IMG/VR virus record: IMGVR_UViG_3300037493_004972
Span: 1-50,545 of that record
DNA length: 50,545 bases
DNA from: a virus
Strand: one strand, 5' to 3'
Of this stretch, positions 41,334 through 48,778 are shown in pieces. Under the pieces are notes generated by a model. The model saw only the letters and a program-made list of their open reading frames with translations. It did no database searches and had not been told where the DNA came from. The position numbers and the translations under genes are program-made. Each line of letters begins with the position of its first letter. Positions within the stretch are counted from its first letter, which is position 1.

Positions 41334-41990
41334 TTATTTAATTGCTTTCCAATCGTCATTAACAGGAAGTTCATCAATACCAATTCTTTCTCCAACAAAT
41401 CTCATGTTGTCTCTTTTAGTTGGAAAAGGTTTTTTCTCAAAAAAATCATCGTGAACAACTTTATCAAGTTCGAATGCATTATAGACCATTTTTAAAAAGG
41501 TTTGGTCAATACCATATTTGTTTTCTTTACCAACAACAAATTTCTTAATCATTTGTGTAAGTGGTAATTGTTTTCCTTTGATTCCCCACATACCAGCTAG
41601 TATCCCCAATTTGTTATTACCGTAAGGAATACCGTGAGCTGGATGGTCTCTCATAACGTGTAGAGATTTTCCAGTTTCAATCCAAGCATTTACTGCGTCT
41701 CTTTCTCTTAAATTAATTCTTGAGTCAGTGTCTCTGAAGATTACAAGTTCACAGTCATCTATGTCCGCAGCAAAGAATCTCCAAAAACATCCATATTCAA
41801 AGTCATCGACTTTAATAAGAATGCAGTCAAGTGTTTCCAATTTGGAAATAGTTTCAGATGGAACTGAATTGTCATAATACAATATCATTTTCCAATCAGG
41901 ATAAATTTCCACCATAAGTTCGGCATTTCTTATTGCCCCAACATTATAGAGTGGTTTATCTCCCCACAAACTAAAGCTAACGTATTTCAT
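41334..41990 (-). CDS. GT-A-type glycosyltransferase-like protein
   Basis: 218 residues. 'MKYVSFSLWGDKPLYNVGAIRNAEL' and the strand 'DWKMILYYDNSVP' open a GT-A-like fold; 'LVIFRDTDSRIN' carries a clear D-x-D. 'GILAGMWGIKG' and 'YGIDQTFLKMV' resemble the acceptor loop and D-Q motif of small bacterial and viral transferases. No membrane helix. It overlaps the stop of the next upstream gene by 1 nt. The acceptor is unknown; the presence of D-x-D points to a metal-dependent retaining or inverting enzyme. Confidence 0.7.
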   Translation of the reverse strand: MKYVSFSLWGDKPLYNVGAIRNAELMVEIYPDWKMILYYDNSVPSETISKLETLDCILIKVDDFEYGCFWRFFAADIDDCELVIFRDTDSRINLRERDAVNAWIETGKSLHVMRDHPAHGIPYGNNKLGILAGMWGIKGKQLPLTQMIKKFVVGKENKYGIDQTFLKMVYNAFELDKVVHDDFFEKKPFPTKRDNMRFVGERIGIDELPVNDDWKAIK

Positions 41991-43402
41991 TACAGAACCA
42001 CCTCCTTTGTCACTGTGTGACCTTGTGTCTTATGTGAATCCGCTTGGACGTGTTCAATCAATCCAGGGAAGAATGATACAGGAACTTGATGTAACAAACA
42101 GTAGAACGTAACAGCTCTTTCTTGAGCGTGCCCACAGTTTACATCATCTTTAAGATACCCAATAAGTGGAGATACCCATTTCATGTATTTTTCAAATGTG
42201 GTATATTCGAATGTCACATTGTTTGTTGTTCCCCAAACTGGTTCTCTACCAACTCTGAGATTCTCGGAAATAACCTGTCTAAGATATGGTTCGATATCAA
42301 TCTTGTAGTGAGATTTGATTGCTTCGAATAACGTTTTGACCCAATCAGGATTATCAATAAAATGATAATTTCTCATACTGAATGGGAAATAACTGATAAT
42401 CTTCGGATTGTGTTTTAACAAGTTATTAAGGAAGAATGTAAATCCGTCTTGTGGGTTTGTATCATATTCCAAAAGTTGGATATATTTTGTTTTACACATT
42501 TGGTGTCTCCAAATGGAATACCAAGCGGTAAAGGCTGTGAATTTTGGATATTGTTCGATGTTGTGTTTGAGGTCTCTTACGATGATTACGTTAGGGTAGT
42601 TTTCAATGTCTGTGAATTCTCCTTTTCCTACATACATAAAAACCAAATGTCCCATCCCATCGTATTTTCCTGACTTGATGTTGGATTTAATGATGTCTTG
42701 GTCGTGACACATTACGTATGTTGTAAGATTATTAATTTCTTCTTCTAAAAGAACCGGTAATATATCCTCATATTTTTCTGCAAAGATTTCTCTGTTCTTA
42801 TCCCACTGTTCGTTTGTTTCACCAATAGAAAGGTGAGTTACCCTCACATCATATGTTACACCAACATTTACATCTTCCAAATAATTTTCAAATGAAAATG
42901 TTACATCATAGAAATGGAATCCATCTACTTCTTCATTAAAGTTCTTTTTGATTTTTCTTTTGTCTAAAGAAATGAATAAACCATCAACCATTGTGGTTGG
43001 GGAAATCTTTCCTTCGTTTGTTGAATACTTTGATTCCCATTTTTTTCCATCTTTGGAATGGTTTACAATTCCTCTCATGGTGATTGGTTTTTCCCACCAT
43101 CTACCTGTTGGAGGCATGTATGTGCTACCAGCTAAACCAATGATTCCATAATCGGTGGTTTGGAAATTAGATAATAATCTCTTACCCCATTTCTTTGTTT
43201 CAAATAACAAATCGTCATGACACAAAACAATTATGTCAGTTTTTGATTCTTCTAAGATTTCATTATAAACTTGTGATAATGATTTTTCTCCGTTGTTAAT
43301 CTTTTGGATTATATCAACGTCAACACCACATGTCTTTTTTATTTGTTCTATAAATTTTGGATTATCTTCTCTTGTTGAAAATCCTACAGTTATTTGTCCC
43401 AT
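41990..43402 (-). CDS. Two-domain glycosyltransferase (GT2/StrF-like N-terminus)
   Basis: 470 residues. Residues 1-210 resemble the StrF-type GT2 group: 'ITVGFSTREDNPKFIEQIKK', D-I-I-V-L-C-H-D-D (metal site), 'IIGLAGSTYMPPTGRWWEK', 'VDGLFISLDKRKI', then F-H-F-Y-D-V-T-F-S. Residues about 220-470 form a second domain with 'TTYVMCHDQDII', 'LLEYDTNPQ' and a C-terminal 'GHAQERAVTFY', perhaps a second transferase that has its own D-x-D-like site (E-Y-D). Fusion of two transferases would add two sugars in sequence. Its first 13 nt overlap the small gene upstream. Confidence 0.7.
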   Translation of the reverse strand: MGQITVGFSTREDNPKFIEQIKKTCGVDVDIIQKINNGEKSLSQVYNEILEESKTDIIVLCHDDLLFETKKWGKRLLSNFQTTDYGIIGLAGSTYMPPTGRWWEKPITMRGIVNHSKDGKKWESKYSTNEGKISPTTMVDGLFISLDKRKIKKNFNEEVDGFHFYDVTFSFENYLEDVNVGVTYDVRVTHLSIGETNEQWDKNREIFAEKYEDILPVLLEEEINNLTTYVMCHDQDIIKSNIKSGKYDGMGHLVFMYVGKGEFTDIENYPNVIIVRDLKHNIEQYPKFTAFTAWYSIWRHQMCKTKYIQLLEYDTNPQDGFTFFLNNLLKHNPKIISYFPFSMRNYHFIDNPDWVKTLFEAIKSHYKIDIEPYLRQVISENLRVGREPVWGTTNNVTFEYTTFEKYMKWVSPLIGYLKDDVNCGHAQERAVTFYCLLHQVPVSFFPGLIEHVQADSHKTQGHTVTKEVVL

Positions 43403-43560
43403 TTATTTTTGGCGGTTTTTATTATTTCATGTTGCTTCATCTCAGGATTTTTTTTAGATATGGTAATACATTCTAAAATAAACTCCGCAACGAGCCTTTT
43501 TTTCTCAAGTTTTTTTATGAGTTCGATAATATCATCTAAATTTTCGTAATACTTTCCCAT
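43390..43560 (-). CDS. 56-residue hypothetical protein
   Basis: A short frame fills the gap between the glycosyltransferase and dUTPase genes: ATG 43560, TAA at 43390-43392. The product starts MGKYYENLDDIIELIKKLEK and is one basic helical hairpin ending in KTAKNKWDK. It follows the dUTPase stop by 10 nt and overlaps the next gene by 13 nt, like other coupled genes here. The composition is like neighbouring real genes. No family recognised. Confidence 0.6.
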   Translation of the reverse strand: MGKYYENLDDIIELIKKLEKKRLVAEFILECITISKKNPEMKQHEIIKTAKNKWDK

Positions 43561-43570
43561 GTGAATTTAG

Positions 43571-44176
43571 TTAAATACCAGTGCTTCCGAATCCATTGTC
43601 ACCTCTATCTTGTTCATCAAAATTATCAGTTTCGATTAGTTGAATGAACTTTCCGTTCATTACAGGACAGATAACACCTTGAGCTATTTTCATTCCTTTT
43701 TCGATTTTGACAGGAGATAATGTTGAATTGAATACGATTACTTTGACTTCACCTGAATATCCTTGGTCTACAGTTCCTGGTGTGTTTAACACGGTTAAAC
43801 CCATCTTGAGGGCTAACCCACTTTTAGGTCTAACTTGTAGTTCATATCCCATTTCAAATTGGAAAGAAAGTCCTGTTGGAACTAATACTCTTCCGAGTGA
43901 TGGAATCTCAACACTCTCAGTTGAGTGAAGGTCGAATCCTGAATCTGATGGATAATTGTATGATGGCATTACCGCATCATCGTTAAGTTTTTTTACCTTG
44001 ACAACTTTCATTTGCATGGAGTCATATAACTGTTTCTCCATTTCATCCCATTCCTCATCTGTTATGTTGTCTACTATTTCAGAATAGTTTTCAGTTGGTT
44101 CGTAACCAGCTTCTTCTTTAAGTTTTTCGAATAAACTTTTTAGTTCTTCGATTTGGTTGTTGTCTAATACACTCAT
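43571..44176 (-). CDS. dut: dUTPase with N-terminal extension
   Basis: 201 residues. All five trimeric dUTPase motifs are present: SDSGFDLH (77-84), RPKSGLALK (116-124), TPGTVDQGYSGEV (132-144, D137 catalytic), K-I-A-Q-G-V (163-168) and RGDNGFGSTG (191-200). The first 55 residues are an acidic helical extension not found in cellular enzymes; translation could also begin at M54 or M56. It hydrolyses dUTP to dUMP, which keeps uracil out of phage DNA and feeds thymidylate synthesis. Overlaps the exonuclease gene by an ATGA. Confidence 0.93.
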   Translation of the reverse strand: MSVLDNNQIEELKSLFEKLKEEAGYEPTENYSEIVDNITDEEWDEMEKQLYDSMQMKVVKVKKLNDDAVMPSYNYPSDSGFDLHSTESVEIPSLGRVLVPTGLSFQFEMGYELQVRPKSGLALKMGLTVLNTPGTVDQGYSGEVKVIVFNSTLSPVKIEKGMKIAQGVICPVMNGKFIQLIETDNFDEQDRGDNGFGSTGI

Positions 44177-44874
44177 GATAATGTCATTAATTTTGATACT
44201 ACGTCTATTAATACTGATACGTCTTTTTCACAATATTTTACAATTCCTTCGTAATCTTTTTTTACCCAAAACGCCTCATGAACTTTGTTCCCAGTAACCT
44301 CCATAGTCTTTGAAGATTCAACACCTAAACATACACACATTAATTCTAATGAAGCGATTGAACCATATCCACCGTATTGCCACAACTCTTTTGTGTCTAA
44401 AGCTTTTATCTCCCATGGTTTTGTGTCATGACCAGGAAGTATCTTTGGCGGAAGTAATCCGTTCATAATCATTCTTTTTGCTAACACAGGAATATCAAAA
44501 CCTTTGACGTTGTGTCCACAGAGATAAAAACCTAAATTTCCAATCCTATGCAATAGTTTTTGAACGTCTTTTAAAAGTTTCTTTTCATTAGGGTCACTGA
44601 AGGATTGCATTTTTGTTTCACCACCATCTGTTACGAATGCGACTGAAACACAAGCAATTCTTGAAAACTCAGGAACAAGGGCCGCTCTGTTTACGAACAT
44701 TTGTTCAACACCCTTATCTGCATCTTCAGGAAATCTTTTTTGAAACCAATCAAAATAGTGTTCGAATTGAAATGAAAGAGGCTCTCTGTTTTTTTTCAGA
44801 GAGTCCCAATCAGGTTCAACACCAACGGTCTCAATGTCTAAGAATAAAAATTTAGTTAGTGGTATTGATATCAT
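44173..44874 (-). CDS. DEDD 3'-5' exonuclease
   Basis: 233 residues with an RNase H-like fold. Catalytic set: D13 and E15 (FLDIET), D127 in CGHNVKGFDIPVL, and Y214...D218 in 'YCEKDVSVLID', so the DEDDy type. The region 'ALDTKELWQYGGYGSIASLEL' is like exonucleases fused to or associated with family B polymerases. It is a single domain here, not fused to a polymerase. Possible roles are proofreading in trans, repair, or processing of DNA ends. It overlaps dUTPase and the GT-B gene (4 nt each), an odd placing of nucleotide enzymes within a sugar cluster. Confidence 0.85.
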   Translation of the reverse strand: MISIPLTKFLFLDIETVGVEPDWDSLKKNREPLSFQFEHYFDWFQKRFPEDADKGVEQMFVNRAALVPEFSRIACVSVAFVTDGGETKMQSFSDPNEKKLLKDVQKLLHRIGNLGFYLCGHNVKGFDIPVLAKRMIMNGLLPPKILPGHDTKPWEIKALDTKELWQYGGYGSIASLELMCVCLGVESSKTMEVTGNKVHEAFWVKKDYEGIVKYCEKDVSVLIDVVSKLMTLS

Positions 44875-46082
44875 ACTATAGATTTATAAAATTCTGCTCT
44901 TTCTTTTGTTACAACATTTAAGTCGTATTTGTCTTTTACTGTCTCGTAAAGTCTTTCACCCATATCTTTAACCATATTCGGATTCTTCACAAGTTTTTCG
45001 ATAAACTTAGCCCAATCAGAGTGATTTCTATTTTCATCAACTAAAAGAGCGTTCCCATCAACAAAGTTACCATTTTCTAAACAATGTTTCAAGTCTATTG
45101 TGTATGGACCTAAATTTGATGCGATAAGTGCTTTCTTGTAAAAACCAGATTCAATAACTTTTAATTGAGATTTCATTCTATTGAACATATGGTTTTTAAT
45201 TGGTGCTAAAGATACGTCAAATTTTGAATAGTTTTTTGCATATGATTGAACAGGTTTTGTCCATACACGAAGATATGATTCTGAATTTTCGTTTGAGAAT
45301 TCTTCTTGGGTATAATTTAAAAGATATTTTTTATAATCTTCTGAAACTATAGAATAATTTTGTGTGAAGATTTTTTCATATTGTGCCCACACAGTTTCGT
45401 GAGGTAGAATGTTTCTTTTCTTATGTTCTTTGGTTTGAGCATTGATTTCAGTAACGGTTCCTCTCGTATCGAAACCACAAAGAACGTATTGTAACTTGTC
45501 TGAATATTTTGTTAATTTACTGAATGATTGGTCCAACAACTGTAAGTCGTGTAAGTGAGATGAACCTCCTAACCAACCAATTCTGATTCTGTCTGATTCA
45601 GGTGTTGGTTCCTTAAATTGAGATTCTTTTGGATTGATTGCGTTTGGAAACACAACAACATTTTTATTGAATTTACTGATTTCGTCAGCAAACAACGGTG
45701 TTGTTGTTGAAACATATTTTGCCGCTTTTAGATTTGCAACAATTTTTTCATTGATTTTATTCACAACAATCATGTCATGAATAGGATGCTCTTTTCCTGG
45801 CATCCAATAGTCATCGATATCTGCAACAGTTGCAATACCACTTTCGTTAAGTTTTTGTATTAACTCAAGTGACTTTTCAAAGTCAGGACTAATATTCCTA
45901 TGGAATGAAACAATTTGATAATCTTTGAAAAAATTCAAATCATTCATAGGAACATCATAAACGATATCTACATGGAAATCATCAGGATATTGAGTTTGTA
46001 AAAAAATGTGAGGGTCTACTGACCTGAATTTGCCCACCCCTGTTCTGTCAGAGGGAACTACTAGAATTTTAATTTTTGCCAT
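44871..46082 (-). CDS. GT-B glycosyltransferase-like protein
   Basis: 403 residues. The N-terminal half begins 'KIKILVVPSDRTGVGKFRSV' and has 'ATVADIDDYWMP' and 'ADEISKFNKNVVVFPNAI'; the C-terminal half 'RIRIGWLGGSSHLHDLQLL' starts a second Rossmann fold, followed by 'KFDVSLAPIKNHMFNRMKSQLKVIESGFYKKALIAS', where the donor-binding E-x-G-x-x-x-x-x-x-I-A-S pattern replaces the usual E-A-x-A-x-G. A helical insert lies at about 240-285. This is the most upstream gene of the sugar cluster. A 53-nt spacer separates it from the gene at 46136, in which nothing definite was seen. Confidence 0.75.
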   Translation of the reverse strand: MAKIKILVVPSDRTGVGKFRSVDPHIFLQTQYPDDFHVDIVYDVPMNDLNFFKDYQIVSFHRNISPDFEKSLELIQKLNESGIATVADIDDYWMPGKEHPIHDMIVVNKINEKIVANLKAAKYVSTTTPLFADEISKFNKNVVVFPNAINPKESQFKEPTPESDRIRIGWLGGSSHLHDLQLLDQSFSKLTKYSDKLQYVLCGFDTRGTVTEINAQTKEHKKRNILPHETVWAQYEKIFTQNYSIVSEDYKKYLLNYTQEEFSNENSESYLRVWTKPVQSYAKNYSKFDVSLAPIKNHMFNRMKSQLKVIESGFYKKALIASNLGPYTIDLKHCLENGNFVDGNALLVDENRNHSDWAKFIEKLVKNPNMVKDMGERLYETVKDKYDLNVVTKERAEFYKSIV

Positions 46083-46135
46083 TAAATTGTATTATATTGG
46101 GAAATATAACACTTTAAAACAAATAAGAAAAGTCG

Positions 46136-46756
46136 TTAGGATAATTTTTTAACTTTAGTAACTCTACCTTCAAATTGGTGTTTTCCAACTTTGAATAGGA
46201 ACATCTCGTTAGTTTTTTCAGTAGATTCTGTGATTAAACCATTTTCTTTCAACGCACTTCTAACTGCTTCGTTAATCATTTTTTGAATTACTTTGTAATC
46301 AATACCTTGAGATTGAATTTGTGGTTGAGATTGTGAAGTTTGTTGTTTTGGTTTTGCAGATTCAGGAACATAATTACCATTACCCTCTTTCATTAATCTC
46401 GAAGCCTTTTCAATCAATTCACTAGATAATGTCATTTGAGGTTGTTGGGGTTGAGAAATTGGATGTTCCATCATTAACTTTTTGATTTCGTCAGGTAGTT
46501 TTGAATTTTTAATCGCATCTACTGAAGGAACTCCAACTGGTTTTGTGTTCGGAACTTGAGACAAATAAGGTTGTTGAACTTGTTGTTCTTGTAAAAATTC
46601 CTGAGGAATATTGTATTTGGCTTGAGGGATGTCCAAATCCCGAGCCATTGGCATTGATGAATATGATGATTCAGATATTGAATTACTTCTTTTCATTTCA
46701 TCATGTCTGTCCATGATAGCTTTTGATTTGATAAGTTTGTCCATTAATTGGTCCAT
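46136..46756 (-). CDS. Gln/Pro-rich putative virion protein
   Basis: 206 residues. N-terminal helix (MDQLMDKLIKSKAIMDRHDEM), a long disordered stretch rich in Gln, Pro and Ser, then a helix 'YKVIQKMINEAVRSALKENGL' and a short final beta unit ('MFLFKVGKHQFEGRVTKVKKL'). That last unit is repeated in style in many T4-like phages as a small beta-hairpin, but I cannot name the family. The low-complexity linker suggests a virion tether or core component. It is separated by only 3 nt from the next gene. Confidence 0.6.
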   Translation of the reverse strand: MDQLMDKLIKSKAIMDRHDEMKRSNSISESSYSSMPMARDLDIPQAKYNIPQEFLQEQQVQQPYLSQVPNTKPVGVPSVDAIKNSKLPDEIKKLMMEHPISQPQQPQMTLSSELIEKASRLMKEGNGNYVPESAKPKQQTSQSQPQIQSQGIDYKVIQKMINEAVRSALKENGLITESTEKTNEMFLFKVGKHQFEGRVTKVKKLS

Positions 46757-46759
46757 AGA

Positions 46760-47140
46760 TTAAAATTTTGAATTAATAATAACGCTAACCATGCTTTTGT
46801 CACCATTTATATTGTATCCAGGCTTCATTTCTGTAAAATTTTCTCCTGTTGGTTTCAAAGATAGAATTTTATCCAGTCTGAAAAGTCTCCATCCAGGTAA
46901 TGGTTGTTCACCTTTGTAGGCTGTGTGAGAAGAACCTTCGTTATCCCACGCCCTTACAACTTTATTTCCCGCTTTACTAACTCCCAAACAGACAAGTTCA
47001 ATATCTCTTAAACCACGTCCACCTGGTTCATCACCATCATAGTATATAACGCACTTCTTTTTGTTCTTGATACAATCAACAACATCATCTATCGATGCAA
47101 GTTCGCAAATTAAACCTTTGAGTGATTCTTGGAGTTTCAT
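46760..47140 (-). CDS. WYL-like domain protein
   Basis: 126 residues. After a short helical N-terminus (MKLQESLKGLICEL) with an I-C-E, the rest resembles a WYL/Sm-like beta-barrel: 'KKCVIYYDGDEPGGRGLRDIELVCLGVSKAGNKVVRAWDNEG' in order, then 'WRLFRLDKILSLKPTG'. The Y-Y-D, G-L-R-D-I-E, R-A-W and F-R-L-D-K-I positions match the conserved pattern. WYL domains bind ligands or nucleic acid in bacterial regulators. Stand-alone copies occur in T4-like and cyanophage genomes with unknown function. It lies in a small virion-type operon, so a structural role is possible. Confidence 0.65.
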   Translation of the reverse strand: MKLQESLKGLICELASIDDVVDCIKNKKKCVIYYDGDEPGGRGLRDIELVCLGVSKAGNKVVRAWDNEGSSHTAYKGEQPLPGWRLFRLDKILSLKPTGENFTEMKPGYNINGDKSMVSVIINSKF

Positions 47141-47442
47141 TAAGATATAGGAAAATTAGGGTAAGGTTTAGAAGAGTTAAATTTGTTTATTTTGATTTCA
47201 TTTTTTCTCTCTATCACATCATCAATAGTTCCAGCCGCTGAATTGTAAACATCCAAGAATACACCAGTTCCTCTACCGAGTCTGTCTCCGTCAGCTAAAG
47301 CATCTTCGTTCGTTGATGAATATGGATTACCTGCTGCGTTGTAATCGTTTCTTGGAATTAGTTTTGCTCTTTCAGCATCTGCAAAGGCAGTAAGTGCGTT
47401 TGGAACGTTTTGTGATAAGTCGACTGTAATTTCGTTTGCCAT
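47140..47442 (-). CDS. Small hypothetical protein, putative virion component
   Basis: 100 residues. 'ITVDLSQNVPNALTAFADAERAKLI' is a strand and helix, followed by a Gly/Asn/Ser-rich loop and a helical segment 'GTIDDVIERKNEIKINKF'. Mildly acidic, no Cys, no signal peptide. Its gene shares one nucleotide with the WYL-like gene and follows the gene at 47447 after 4 nt. Composition resembles small head or neck proteins, but no family is recognised. Confidence 0.55.
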   Translation of the reverse strand: MANEITVDLSQNVPNALTAFADAERAKLIPRNDYNAAGNPYSSTNEDALADGDRLGRGTGVFLDVYNSAAGTIDDVIERKNEIKINKFNSSKPYPNFPIS

Positions 47443-47446
47443 GTTT

Positions 47447-47914
47447 TTATAATTTTGAAATTATTTCGTTTATTCTTTTAAGGCTTTCAGTAACCGCTGC
47501 ATCATATTTTTGCATTGTTGTAGCGTGTTTTTGAGAAGGTCTTACATTTGTAAAATCTTTCTTTTCATGTGAATCGATAAATTGGTTTTGCATACCTGCG
47601 TCCATTTTATTTCTGTTTGTAAGATGACCATATTCTCTCATCTTTCTCAACTCATCTTTTACCCAATTCTTCATTTGAAATCCACCATTCAATATAAATT
47701 CAGGGTCAGCTTGTTTTCCTTTGAAACTATCGAAAAAGTTTTTTATTCTCTTTAATTGAGGATATCCAATGAACTTTTGATTCTGAAGTTCTTGGTTTCT
47801 TTTGTAACCTTCCCCATGTTTGTCAGGGTTTTTTACTTTCTGAAAACAATCTTTCATATGTTTCCTATAGTTCTCAGGAAATTCAATTTCTTTATCGTAT
47901 ATCTCACTGTTCAC
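47447..47914 (-). CDS. Basic hypothetical protein
   Basis: 155 residues, basic, helical, with many Lys, Asn and Gln; for example 'YRKHMKDCFQKVKNPDKHG' and 'QLKRIKNFFDSFKGKQADPEF'. The C-terminus (AAVTESLKRINEIISKL) is an amphipathic helix. It could be a nucleic-acid-associated head protein. Its start overlaps the end of the preceding gene by 11 nt. No domain recognised. Confidence 0.6.
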   Translation of the reverse strand: MNSEIYDKEIEFPENYRKHMKDCFQKVKNPDKHGEGYKRNQELQNQKFIGYPQLKRIKNFFDSFKGKQADPEFILNGGFQMKNWVKDELRKMREYGHLTNRNKMDAGMQNQFIDSHEKKDFTNVRPSQKHATTMQKYDAAVTESLKRINEIISKL

Positions 47915-48725
47915 TAGATAACATTTTAATTAAGTCCTTTTTAGAAAAACCTTGTTTCTCCATTTGTTTTATTAAAGATTTCATATTCTTTTTTATAAAT
48001 GAAGGAATTTCTTCATCATTTTTCTTTTTAGTGACTTCAGAGTTGTTTGAATTTTTCTTACCCATCAAAATATCTTCAACTACCTTAATCATTTTTTGTT
48101 TTTGAATTTCAGATAAAGTTGCTCTTGTTACAAAATTCTTGTCTTTTTTAAATTTTGAATTTTCATCTTTTTTTCCTGATGGGTCTTTACCTTGTTCTAA
48201 AGTTCTTTCCCAAGCATCTGGTTCAGCCATTTTTAATTCGTCTCTAAAATATTCAAAAGTTTCTTGACCATTCATATCTTTTGTTTCCTCAAATCCAAAA
48301 GCACCCGACATGTCTTCTTCTTTAACTTCGTCAACAGATTCACCGTAATAAGTTCTGTAACCACGAGAAATTGGGTCGTTTGTAATTCTTGCGGCGGCAA
48401 CTGTTTGGTCCATAGTTTTTTTCGGATGTAATTTTGGGTCTAATATTGGAATTTTAGAATTTGAAAATGCTCCGTCTATGTTAACCAATTCTTCTAACTC
48501 ACCTGTAATTTCTTTCGATGATTTTTTCTTTTTTGATTTAGCACATTTATTCAAATATTTTTTGATTACCTCAACTTTGTCTTTTGGTATTTTCATCATT
48601 ACATCTTTTTTTCTTGCTTCAGTTAAAGTTTCTTCCACAGAATAGTATAATGAATAATCATTTCCCTTATCTCTAAGGAAAAAATAATATGGTGATGAAT
48701 AAAATTCTTTGTCTATAGTAATCAT
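47904..48725 (-). CDS. Lys-rich hypothetical protein
   Basis: 273 residues. The first 30 residues are strand-rich with aromatic residues (YYFFLRDKGNDYSLYYSVEE), then E-T-L-T-E-A-R-K, a possible (L/I)-x-E prohead-protease site. The rest is charged and mostly helical, with Lys runs at about 62-70 and 235-245 and several acidic patches. The short C-terminal helix pair ('IKKNMKSLIKQMEKQGFSKKDLIKML') resembles helical adaptor segments. It leads the leftward run, with a TATTTATA octamer 16 nt upstream. A head-internal or neck-associated protein is a guess from position. Confidence 0.6.
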   Translation of the reverse strand: MITIDKEFYSSPYYFFLRDKGNDYSLYYSVEETLTEARKKDVMMKIPKDKVEVIKKYLNKCAKSKKKKSSKEITGELEELVNIDGAFSNSKIPILDPKLHPKKTMDQTVAAARITNDPISRGYRTYYGESVDEVKEEDMSGAFGFEETKDMNGQETFEYFRDELKMAEPDAWERTLEQGKDPSGKKDENSKFKKDKNFVTRATLSEIQKQKMIKVVEDILMGKKNSNNSEVTKKKNDEEIPSFIKKNMKSLIKQMEKQGFSKKDLIKMLSSEQ

Positions 48726-48741
48726 CTGTTTCTTTTTAATC

Positions 48742-48749
48742 TATAAATA
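48742..48749 (-). promoter_or_regulatory. TATTTATA octamer, leftward
   Basis: Reads TATTTATA on the minus strand, 16 nt before the start at 48725. With the octamer at 48763 it forms an inverted pair (ATAAATAC and GTATTTAT) in the 53-nt divergent spacer. Confidence 0.5.
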
Positions 48750-48762
48750 CTAAGAGATAAGG

Positions 48763-48770
48763 TATTTATC
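48763..48770 (+). promoter_or_regulatory. TATTTATC octamer, rightward
   Basis: TATTTATC, ending 8 nt before the ATG at 48779 of the large structural gene; mirror image of the leftward octamer. Confidence 0.5.
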
Positions 48771-48778
48771 ATTAGTTT

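Noticed and set aside
32393-46082. Sugar cluster considered as a host polysaccharide locus (assembly artefact or prophage flank)
   Set aside because: It is continuous with tail genes and the late sigma factor on one side and dUTPase and virion-type genes on the other, with the same tight overlaps and AT-rich codon use throughout.
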